Positions 55,007-64,000 of a stretch of 64,000 nucleotides of DNA are shown one piece after another. Origin of the DNA: Mugil cephalus. Its lineage: Eukaryota > Chordata > Actinopteri > Mugiliformes > Mugilidae. Both the position numbers and the translations under genes were made by a program. The notes below the pieces were generated by a model that made no database searches, was not told where the DNA came from, and was given only the letters and a program-made list of their open reading frames with translations. The stretch lies in contig NC_061779.1 in NCBI RefSeq assembly GCF_022458985.1, positions 11,420,501 through 11,484,500 of the forward strand, in the 5' to 3' direction. Position 1 is the stretch's first letter. Every line of letters starts with the position of its first letter.

Positions 55007-57624
55007 TCAGAGGTTCACCCCTTTAACCAGTGCCGTCTCCAGGGTGATGCTGAACTCGTTTAGCGTGTGCAGGATGCGAGAGAGGGAGTGCACAGCGGCA
55101 CGGTCCCGCAGCAGAGCGCCGTCCTCGTAGGTCCGGGCTGTCAGGGGACACTCTGCCAACAGGGGGAGCCACTGGGAGAGGAGCCGGTCCCTGCCAAGAG
55201 AAAGTAGCAGATGGTCAATAACGGTGCCATAAATATCTGAGGAGGCTTGATCTGTAATTAAAGTCAAATTATCTGAGTGGAATATAAAACTAGCACCACG
55301 TACCTTGTCTTGTTTGACAGAATATATGAGACTAGAGGCCACTTATCGACCGTATCTGACCTTACAGCACAGAGGCTAATAGCACGGTAACCGTGTCACT
55401 AATTACAATCTCTTCATTCTAAGAAAACTTAGATCTGTGTTTCTTCAAAGAATATTTCTTATCTGATGTGTAAATTATTCAATTTATTTGGTATAAGTCA
55501 AGTTAATTAAGATCACTAATGCAGATATATTTCTGAATAATGTTTGCGTTTTCTTATGTGAATAGAGAATTAAGAGGAAAACTATTTCGCCTGAACCACA
55601 TTATAATAACATCAGATACCAAGAGGAAACCTGCTGACTCACTAACTCCCCACGAACTAAACTCTTGTCTTGCACATTACCCTACATAACACAGATTTAT
55701 TAATGCAAATTTTTTGCACTGTCTTTTTGATTTTAGATTGAGTTTTTCCTTTTTTTTGTTAGATCATTTTCTTATAAGTCTGTTGACCAGACCTCAGGAC
55801 TTAGTTTAGCTCCCTTTCATGTACTTCATGTTTTGATATCACAAAAAATTTTAAACCTTAATGAACATTTTAACATACATTTGGTTAATTATATTAGTAA
55901 TTTGGTTGAATAATGGTTGGATTCCTCACCTACACTTGCTTTTATCCCACCAACAGTTTTCTAATATTAATCCAGTTTTTCCTTTGTTTGTTGAGGCATT
56001 TGGTGATATTAGTTATTTCTCTATATTTTAAAACCCTTACACTGTCTGCCTGTTAGTTTTCGTATTGATTTTAAACTACTTTTATTAATTATTAAAGCAC
56101 TCAATGGACTTACACCAGATTATATCTCAGAGATGCTTTTATTGCATTAACTATAAAAGGCCTCTCACATCCTCTGGCTCCTCTCTCTTTTAACTGTTCC
56201 ACAGAGTAGAACAAAAACATGTAGCGATGCTGTTTTCACCGGCTGGTGGATCTGAGTGGAGCTCGAAACACTGATACCTTAAAATGCTTTTTTATTTTTT
56301 TATTTTTTATTGTTTATTATCTTTATTTTTACAAGCGTGTCTATATTTTATTCAATATTTTTTATCCTGCATTTTACGTCATTCTGTTTTTAATGTTCTT
56401 ATATCATACTATGCTTTTATATTTTATCAATTTTATATTTTTATTTATTAATGTATTTTTTTATATTGATCTTTTATTATTTTAACTTGTGCATTAGTCT
56501 CCAAAGTCCTTTTATTTCACTTTGCACTTTCATTTTTTTGCGAGGTTCTATATAAATACAATCTGATTGACTGCTTGATTCATATTTCATATTCAAAATA
56601 ATAAAATTGTATTTCAAAATAAATAAATCACGTCTAGTCACCTGATTCCCAGGCAGACAAACAGCTGTAACTTTCCCTCTTTGCCAATATTTCGGGGTGA
56701 TGCATTGATGGCGTTCACGTAGAGACACAGCGAGTCGCAGGGTGCACCTTTAGTTAGCGTCGATCCGTGCAGGTCGCCCATCTGATCGGCCGTCTCCATG
56801 GAAACCACTGCCTTCTCTGTGGGACAGAGTTGGCGGCACTTTTAGTTCATAACTTATTCATAATCTGCCAAGATGAGAAAACACTGGTGCGACGCGACGC
56901 TGCCCGTTACCAAAACATATCAATCATTCTTTGTTGCACGAAACCTGAGATGTAAAATTCAGACTGGGCACCACTAGATGGAGACACGATGCAGACATCG
57001 CTCACAGTACTCACCCACAAAGTCCCAAACGAACACGTTTCGTTGGAAGAGACGGTTTGATTTGAAGCCATGGAGCAGGAACTTCTCCAAGGAAAGCACC
57101 AGACCTCCGTCACCACACAAGAGGACTGTCAAGTTTCCCCTCTGGGACGACAGAAAAGCGAGCACTGGGTTAACAAAGTCACTGTGAGTGAGGTATATCC
57201 CAAAAAGGCACTTCTTTTATTTATGAAAGGAAAGTAGAGAGAGCCTGTGCATGTAAATTAAAGCCTGCGCACTAAAGATGTCCACATTAACTATAATTTT
57301 TTTTAAGTGATGCATCAAGCCTCTGCAGCGCCACTGAGAGAAAAGAGTCTAGTCTGATGAACAAGAGAGACAAATGAGGCTTGTGCTGGAGAAGTCGGGG
57401 TAATGAACCGTGTTAGAGATAAAAATAACGCGCAGGAGGCTGAGAGTGGCTGTTAGGATACTCTTTCTCTGCATTTGAACTCTGAGCTTAGTGAGCAATC
57501 AAGTTAAATCAGTGCAGGAACTGAATCGAGCACTCGCACACCTCTTGTTCGGGTTTGTGGAAATGTTTCACCAGGTTATTCGCCGCCTCCCTCATATCCT
57601 CTTGTACTTCAACAGACAGCATTC
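55007..57624 (-). CDS. dennd5b: dennd5b exons: RUN2 domain and C-terminus
   Basis: Four exons (57542-57624, 57015-57141, 56642-56816, 55007-55190). Landmarks: [80 protein letters not shown], and the end [17 protein letters not shown]. Confidence 0.92.
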
Positions 57625-60600
57625 CTGAGAACATAAAAGAAGAAAATACTTAAAAATAGAAGCACGGGGATGATAAACACGAGGGGGGGGGTGAAGAACA
57701 ACAGGCACAATATGGAAAGGCGATACAGGAGCAGGATCTGTTTTTGCAATGAGCGCACAAACAAGTAGGTCAGCTATTGTGCCAAAGAATGCGTTCTTTG
57801 TTAGTACGTACGGCTTCGGCTGCCAAGAGATCCCAGCACTGTCCGCACACTCTGAGAAGGAGAGGGCAGCTCCGGAGGCGTCCCCGTCCACCTTCCAGCA
57901 TCCTCCTCTGCACCAGGCGACACCAGCTGACCGATGAGCACTCTCTCCAGGCTGCCATCGCCCACGCCTTTACCCAGCCACCGGCCGCACGGGAACCTGA
58001 AAAGAAAGAAAGAAAGATTTGTTTTATTATGATCGGCTGATGTCCAAGAGTCGCTCCAGAGGTTCCGCACGTTTTAGCCGATTAATTAAATAATTTTCTG
58101 ATTTTCCTTCAATGACCCGACTTATTTGGCAGAAGATCACTTTATTGATCCTCACAGGGAAATGGTTTTGTCCAGAAGATGAGAAAAACATATATGACCA
58201 AGACACAGACATAAGAATAAAATAAAATAAGAATAAGGTAGAAGTACAGTTTACAAAAAATTTATATTTAAACAGTGAATGAAACATTTGGCTCAAGTTT
58301 CTCATCATACAATTAGCTAAAGTGTCTAAAGTGTCTTGTGTCTCTGTGCAAATGTGCAACAGAGTTAGTTGCAACAGAGTTAGATTAACAACGGTTAGAG
58401 TTGTGTATTATAATGGCTCCGTCCCGCAGCTCAGTGACATTTATTGATTTAATTCACCTTTGTTTATCCAGGTGAGTTAATTAAGAATCACAAGTTCTCA
58501 CTCACAAGAAAAATACACATACACATACACGAATAAAAAGAAACATTTTAAAAGTACAGTACGTAAAAAACCCAAAAACATTCAGCCGATTAGAAACGGG
58601 AACAGTGGTCACAGACAGCTGAATGCAGCAAATTTGTGAATGACGGGAGTTTTACTTAACTTATGGATAATAAAACCTCTTATTTTCTGTCTGCTTTTAT
58701 GAGCTGTGAGGGTTTAAAGAAGTCCGGGTGACCACTATTTGGCAGTGAGGATAATTTAAATGTCATCATGTCTTTGACTCAATATCAGAGTGGAAGCTGC
58801 TGTACCTTGAGGTCACAATAAGCTTTTACAGATGAGATGAGACCAGAGCGTTAATCTTACTTGTAGGTGTGTCCAGTGATCTCGTTGTACACCATCACAC
58901 AGTCAATCAGACACTTGGCCAGCAGGCCGGAGTTCTCCTGTCCCAGCTGCAGCGTGCTCAGCCGGCCCAGGTTCTTGCACTGAAATAAAAATTAAAAAAA
59001 AAACACTGTTAAAGAGCGACTCGGCGTGCGTCTCTGTCAGGTGAGTTTATGGATGCATGTGCATCACAGAGAGGTGAAGACAAACCTGGAAAAAGATTTC
59101 TTGCGTATTCTTTGGGATCTGTCTAACTCCTGAATCCCCCAGTTCTCCTGACACACACACCCAAGGGTTGACTGTTGCCATGGCGATGCTCAGCTTCTTC
59201 ATGGGTATGATAACGACGCGGTATGGAATACCTGGAGAGACACATGAAGTTGTATGTATTTATGTCTTCTCCTTCACTCTTTAAACTCACTGTTCCCACA
59301 AAACTCTCATGGTGCTGGAAGTTTTAATGGCTACTGCTCGAGGTCTAGAGGGTCTGTGGGAACACAAAGGATGTTTGACATAAAACGTGTTTACAAGGCC
59401 AGCTGGGTGGTGATGCGTGTTGTAAAGCAAATGCCGAAGCCAACTTTCAGTGCCTTCCAGTGCCCTTGAAGGCCACAAAACTGCCTGTAAACTCTGCCGT
59501 TGTGCTGTTAAACTTTACGGGACTTACAGATGGACGTGAAGACGCGTGTAAAACAGAGGTAGTCCACAGTGTTGAGAGACAGCAGGTGGAACAAAAACTG
59601 TTCCCTTTCTTCCTCACAGAGCAGGAATGCATGAGGTTTATACAGCTGCCTGTCGGGGGACAAAAAGGGAACAAAACGCCTGTCAGATAAAACTACAAAT
59701 AAAAAGTATTTATGTCTTCCTGTAATTTTTTGACAGCTGACCTGAGCAGCTCCTGTTTTTTTAGCAGCTCTTTGAGGTGTTGGGAAAGCATTTTCTTCTC
59801 CAGACCCAGATGAATCCAAGCTCGGGCCTGACCCACCTCAGACAGACCCTCACTCATGGTCTGGATGAACCTGGAAGAGCAGTAAGAAATGCTGCATTAA
59901 ATCGTGAGATCATGCACAAGGCATCCAACCCATAGACCCCTTCACGGTTTCTAAACAATGTGATGTTTTTTGAGGGGCGGGGCTTAACTGGATGCAAAAC
60001 ATCTTAAGACACTATAGCTTGTAAACAATAGTTAGCGTATTTCAATGGACTGTTTTGGCAAGAATGGATGAGTAAAATGCATGTTTTAGAGAATACTCTA
60101 ATACACGAACTCTCTGAGACCGTGACTGTTATTTTAAAAAGTTGACTCTGACTGATGGGACTATATTCACCGACCGCGTACACTCTCACTCACTGGATGG
60201 ACGATTTAACCAAAGGACGATTTGACACAGGAGACGAAATCTGGTCTGTCTTTATCAAGTGAAGTCCCACCAACAAAGATATTACAAGAAGTAAGTGGAA
60301 CCACTGTGGAGGGTAACGTAGTAAATGGAAATTCTGCTTGGACACTAACGTTGCCTTAGCTCGCAGTTAGCATTAGCATTAACACGTATCAAGAATCCTC
60401 CAAATAATGATAAACTTAACGTAATTTCAGTCACAATTTATTCTAACCCATAACGTTATCCAGGCTGAAACTGATGATGCGTTACATATTAATCTTATCT
60501 GATAAGAAGTGTGCATGATTGTTGTTGATTGTCTCACTCCAATCCTTTCCTTTTAATGGCCAAAACCAAACCAAAGTTGTCTACGAATGGCAGTGGTTGG

Positions 60601-63600
60601 TATGTGATAAAACTTCGAGTTAGTGTTTTTGATTTTTTTGGTTTTGGCCCCAAAAAATACAGCAAGACGACATTTTCGTGGTCAAGTGACAGTGTTTGCC
60701 TGTTCTGTTTTGCCTCCAGCTAACATCGTGATGTCATGGTGACGTAGGCCATGAATGGGTCTGTAATCAGCCTTTCATACCATTCTGAACTTCACGCACA
60801 CAGTTTCCAAGATCAGTGTGTGTTTCCCCTCTTTTACCTCATGTCCTGTATTAACGATCCTCTCGGGAGCAAAGTGCCATCGTCAAGCGTTTTCTGGTCT
60901 GAGGCACAAACAACACAGATGATCAGTTTACTCTTAACTCTGTGATTTACAAGAGAAAAACAAAATGATCGACTTGTGCTCTGACCTGGAGACTCGGCCG
61001 GTGCCTCCGTCTTGCCCTGGGCGGCCTGGTAGTGAAGGAGATGAGACCAAAGGGCGGACTTCCCCTGCTCAGGATAAACACACTTGTCAATAACATGCTC
61101 ATTCAGTTCGGTCTGTGTTCACGCACATGATGTAGGTTCAGTTTATCTCTTCATATAAAGGCATGCAGTGTCTGCCGGTTAAGTCTGCAGCAGACGAGTT
61201 AAATCACATGTCTGACCTGTTTCATCTGCAGCCCGTGGCCCCAGGTTCTCTCCAGCAGGTCGCACAGACCGTGGATCAGTGTGTTTTCCTGCAGGCCTGT
61301 GATGTTTGCCTCCCCCTGACCCAGTTCCACACTCTCCTTCCCCATCCGCTCCATCAACATCCGTTTGGTCTTAAGGGGGGAAAAAAAAATAGGCAGAGGT
61401 CGTTTTGTGGTATTAACCTTGAACAGGGATTTTTATTGACAGCCGCGCTTTCCCCCGAGGGCCCTCACCTTCAGACGACACTCGCTCAGCAGGTCATCAA
61501 CGAACTCTCTGTGAGTCTGAGTGACGGCTTGAGGCGACGGGTCAAGTAGTTTAGACTGCCGCAGGGTCTTCCTCGTGTATGTGTGTTTCTGTTGAATAAA
61601 TAAAACGTCACACGTCAAAGATAGACAACCCCCGAAGCCTGAATATTATATCTGCAGGCTTAAAGGTACCTGTCTGGGTTCGTTGTCCACTCCTGAGTGA
61701 TCGGTTGATCTTTTGGGTTCGGATCTGCGCGACGCCGTGACACGACCGGACCACCTGACGACACGGCACAAATAAACTTAGCATAACATAACGTAATAGC
61801 CTTTATCCAGGGGGATCCACATCACAGTAAAAGCACATTGAAGTGAGTGCGACTGTGTTTCTATATTTAAATTTTGTGCTTAATCTACTACTTTATTCGC
61901 TTATTTAATCACCGTGACTTTTAACTATTAACTTTTATCTGTACATGACTTTTAGCCAACTATTTAAAAGCTTCAGATTTACAAGAGATCATATTTGTGA
62001 GTTTACGTCCCTCCTAAAATAACGTATATATAGTTTTGATCACAATTATAATTTTTCCTAAGCATCAATACCAAAAACAAAGCTAAAACAAAGATCAAGA
62101 AGCTTCTTTAGTTCTAAATGGCTGGTGGTGTTTAGGTTTTTATAGGATCATCTGTGGGTGGTGCACACTTTAAACAGACTTGACCAGGGAAAATTCAACG
62201 CTCAGCTTGACCTAGTTTTCCACAGTGAGTGGAGGCCTAATGAGCCGTGGTGTGAAATTGTAATTTGACATCAAGCCTTAACAATCTTACATAAATTGCT
62301 GTGGCTCCCAGTACTTTTCTTTATTATAGAGCAACAACTCAGAACACATGTTCACTTATACTTGTACATATTTTTATATATATTTTTATACTGATGCATG
62401 TATTGTTACTATAATTGCCTACTTGTTCTTACTTATTCTTATTGCCTACATTACTCTTTGTTCTGAACACCGGTACACTTTGAGTAGGAGCTGCTGTAAC
62501 GAAAAGTAATTTCCCCCTGGGATCAATAAAGTAATTCAGATTCAAGCCATCCTTCTTCTCTGCCTAAATATTTGTACATTATTGCTGCCCTCTAATGAGT
62601 CTTCCTTGTCCTTAGGGTGTACCGCGGAGTCCTGACTTTTTTCTTGATGCAAACTCGACCAATTCCAGCTGCCTTTGTTTCAGCTTTGTTTTCAGCCATG
62701 CCCTTGACGACGGGGAATCTCCACAGACGTGCCAACAGAATTCAAATCTCACTTGTTTGTGTTCTGCGCCTGTGCGAGCACATCGGCCTGCAGCTTGGGG
62801 AAGTAGCCCGGGTGGTGGCGACCCTGGCCGATCCTCATGTCCAGCAGGTGGGGGTGTATGGCTGTGTGGTCGGCCTTCAGCAGCCGGCGCTCGGTGGCCT
62901 GAGCTGCGGAGACAAATGTAGACATGACGGTTCAAACAGAGGCTTCGAGTGAAAGGTTGTGTGTTGTGTTAAATCTGCCGGTAAGTTTGTTTAGCTGCAA
63001 GAAGGATCACACGAACCTATAGCTTAAGACGAGATATAATTGACTTGGTGGTGTGATGGAAAAGAGGTAAAGCACCATCTCTGAGTCATAAACGGCACGG
63101 ATAGACAGAGATGTGAGCGTTGCAGTTTGTGTTGTGAGGTTGGCAGAACTTCAAACGGTTTGGAGCGGTTTTTGGAGGACACACAGCACTGTCACAAGCT
63201 CTGTTTATATAATCCTCATCCCCCACTATATCCTGCAGTTCACCCCTCGTTTAATTCCCTAATTCAACTCTCTCCTCTCTATCAGATTCAATCCGCTTTG
63301 AGTTTCAATAATTACTTAGTCTGTTTGACGTTCATTTTTATTTAAGAGACGCTCCCTTGACAAGAAACCTTTCTCATTTAAATGTTCTGGTGCAGAAGTC
63401 TCATATGAATAACATTGCGGGTTTTCATTAGCCTTAGGGTAACATCACCAGGTCAGGCTTTTTTTTTTATTTTACTTTTTTTTTAATTTTTTAAAATGAG
63501 TAGGAAGCACTGAAAATAGTTATCTCTGCATTAAAACTTCACTGTAAACTTTACACATATTTGACATGTTGTGTCGCTCCCCTTTATTTCATCCCGTTTT

Positions 63601-63855
63601 CATCCTGAGCGCCTTGAACTCACCCGACTCAAAGAGCGTGGTGTTTTTCCTGTAAGGACAGATGCGCGAATCCTCGTCGACCGCGTCATACAGTCGTTCC
63701 CGCTCCAAGCGGTTGTCAAACAGCTGCTGCAGCGGCTCCCTGTCGGCCCAGCGAGATATAACTTTCCCATCCACAAAAGAAGAAAACATGGATGTCTCCA
63801 GGAACCGGGACAAGAAGCGCAGGTGTTTCGCCGGCTGGACTGAGAGGAAGGAACC
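55007..63855 (-). CDS. dennd5b: dennd5b (DENN domain-containing 5B, Rab exchange factor), 3' part, 16 exons
   Basis: DENND5 proteins act as GEFs for Rab39-type GTPases and bind Rab6 through a RUN domain (family knowledge). Exons in transcript order: 63624-63855, 62753-62903, 61670-61754, 61469-61588, 61217-61369, 60986-61064, 60838-60898, 59742-59870, 59528-59649, 59086-59231, 58861-58979, 57812-57996, 57542-57624, 57015-57141, 56642-56816, 55007-55190. They total 2,151 nt in one frame, 716 residues plus stop. Order: end of the DENN module ([19 protein letters not shown]), [23 protein letters not shown]1 about 185-345, PLAT about 382-495 ([20 protein letters not shown]), RUN2 about 550-716. 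The 5' half lies beyond 64000. The 5B call over 5A rests on the sinhcaf neighbour, which adjoins DENND5B in human; the protein alone does not settle it. Confidence 0.88.
55191..56641 (-). other. dennd5b last intron with L2-like LINE remnant
   Basis: AT-rich, and carries the antisense LINE fragment described separately. Confidence 0.7.
55980..56580 (+). mobile_element. L2-like LINE 3' fragment, decayed
   Basis: Near 56043-56140 the plus strand reads [19 protein letters not shown] then [11 protein letters not shown], resembling the reverse-transcriptase C-terminal motif LHWLPVxxRIxFK...KALxGLxPxYL of L2/CR1-type fish LINEs. A tail 'ctatataaatacaatctgat' follows near 56548. It lies antisense in the dennd5b intron with no intact ORF. 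Confidence 0.65.
57143..57541 (-). other. dennd5b intron
   Basis: No feature seen. Confidence 0.6.
57812..59231 (-). CDS. dennd5b: dennd5b exons: PLAT/LH2 domain
   Basis: Three exons (59086-59231, 58861-58979, 57812-57996). Landmarks: [68 protein letters not shown]. The segment after VLIGQL is a Ser/Pro-rich linker to RUN2. Confidence 0.9.
57997..58860 (-). other. dennd5b intron
   Basis: Holds a GAAA tetranucleotide run (about 57999-58017) next to the exon, which supplies the pyrimidine tract on the minus strand. 'agatcactttattgatcctc' (58134-58153) resembles a reversed LINE tail. Confidence 0.55.
59528..61754 (-). CDS. dennd5b: dennd5b exons: RUN1 domain
   Basis: Seven exons. Landmarks: [93 protein letters not shown] and [12 protein letters not shown], the known DENND5 RUN1 order. 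Confidence 0.9.
59871..60837 (-). other. dennd5b intron
   Basis: AT-rich, no recognisable feature. Confidence 0.6.
61755..62752 (-). other. dennd5b intron with LINE-tail-like fragment
   Basis: AT-rich. At about 62494-62535 'aatttccccctgggatcaat' plus 'aaagtaattcagattc' resembles the 3' end of a fish LINE in plus orientation. Confidence 0.5.
62494..62540 (+). repeat. LINE 3'-tail-like fragment
   Basis: Contains 'ccccctgggatcaataaagt', the typical end of several fish LINE families, antisense to dennd5b. Confidence 0.45.
62753..63855 (-). CDS. dennd5b: dennd5b exons: end of DENN module and following linker
   Basis: Two exons (63624-63855, 62753-62903). The first reads [20 protein letters not shown], then [15 protein letters not shown] and [17 protein letters not shown]. 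The second reads [20 protein letters not shown] and [15 protein letters not shown]. These match the dDENN end and the conserved linker before RUN1. Confidence 0.9.
62904..63623 (-). other. dennd5b intron
   Basis: AT-rich with T runs near 63460-63490, no recognisable feature. Confidence 0.6.
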
Positions 63856-64000
63856 CTGAAACATTTAAAACAGTGCGTTAAAACAATCCACACATGGCTA
63901 AATATGATTATTATACACTACTAGTTAAAAGTTTTAGAGCAGTACGCAGTATAGCTCTAGTATAGTTGGGCAGGGCTTCATTCTACAGCAAAATAATGAC
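63856..64000 (-). other. dennd5b intron (partial)
   Basis: Continues past the window edge, where the remaining 5' exons of dennd5b are expected. Confidence 0.6.

Overview
This is vertebrate, almost certainly teleost fish, nuclear DNA. Coding exons are small and separated by introns with GT/AG borders. The non-coding parts are AT-rich and full of microsatellites and fish-type transposon remnants (Tc1/mariner deletion derivatives, a hAT miniature element, tRNA-derived SINEs, an L2-like LINE tail). Protein families were assigned by recognising conserved sequences from memory; no database search was possible.

Layout. (1) 690-33242, plus strand: the 3' part of magi2 (S-SCAM), 19 exons encoding about 1,348 residues in one unbroken reading frame: two WW domains, five PDZ domains, a DYRQPP-rich linker and the PGSDKLP-containing C-terminus. 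The N-terminal PDZ0 and guanylate-kinase parts lie left of the window. Its 3'UTR runs to about 35785. (2) 37249-40218, minus: complete ergic2, 13 coding exons, 372 aa, convergent with magi2. (3) 41765-42598, minus: complete kxd1, 4 coding exons, 184 aa, plus an upstream 5'UTR exon. (4) 45965-48779, minus: complete sinhcaf (fam60a), 5 coding exons, 287 aa, with a 5'UTR exon ending at 51873 and a GC-rich promoter with TATA and CCAAT boxes. (5) 55007-63855, minus: the 3' part of a DENND5 gene, most likely dennd5b, 16 exons, 716 residues: end of the DENN module, RUN1, PLAT and RUN2 to the stop.

The five genes do not form a pathway. MAGI2 is a synaptic and junctional scaffold, ERGIC2 an early secretory membrane protein, KXD1 a BORC lysosome-positioning subunit, SINHCAF a SIN3-HDAC subunit and DENND5B a Rab exchange factor. 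ERGIC2, SINHCAF and DENND5B share human 12p11, so that part looks like conserved synteny.

No novel operon-like or defence system is present. The best observation is an 89-nt alternative magi2 exon (32004-32092) that shifts the frame of the terminal exon. It yields a second short C-terminus ending CRK that resembles a known MAGI isoform tail, so 32548-32601 would be translated in two frames. Other points worth checking are a probable GC-AG intron in ergic2 and a glutamine plus acidic expansion in the SINHCAF C-terminus.
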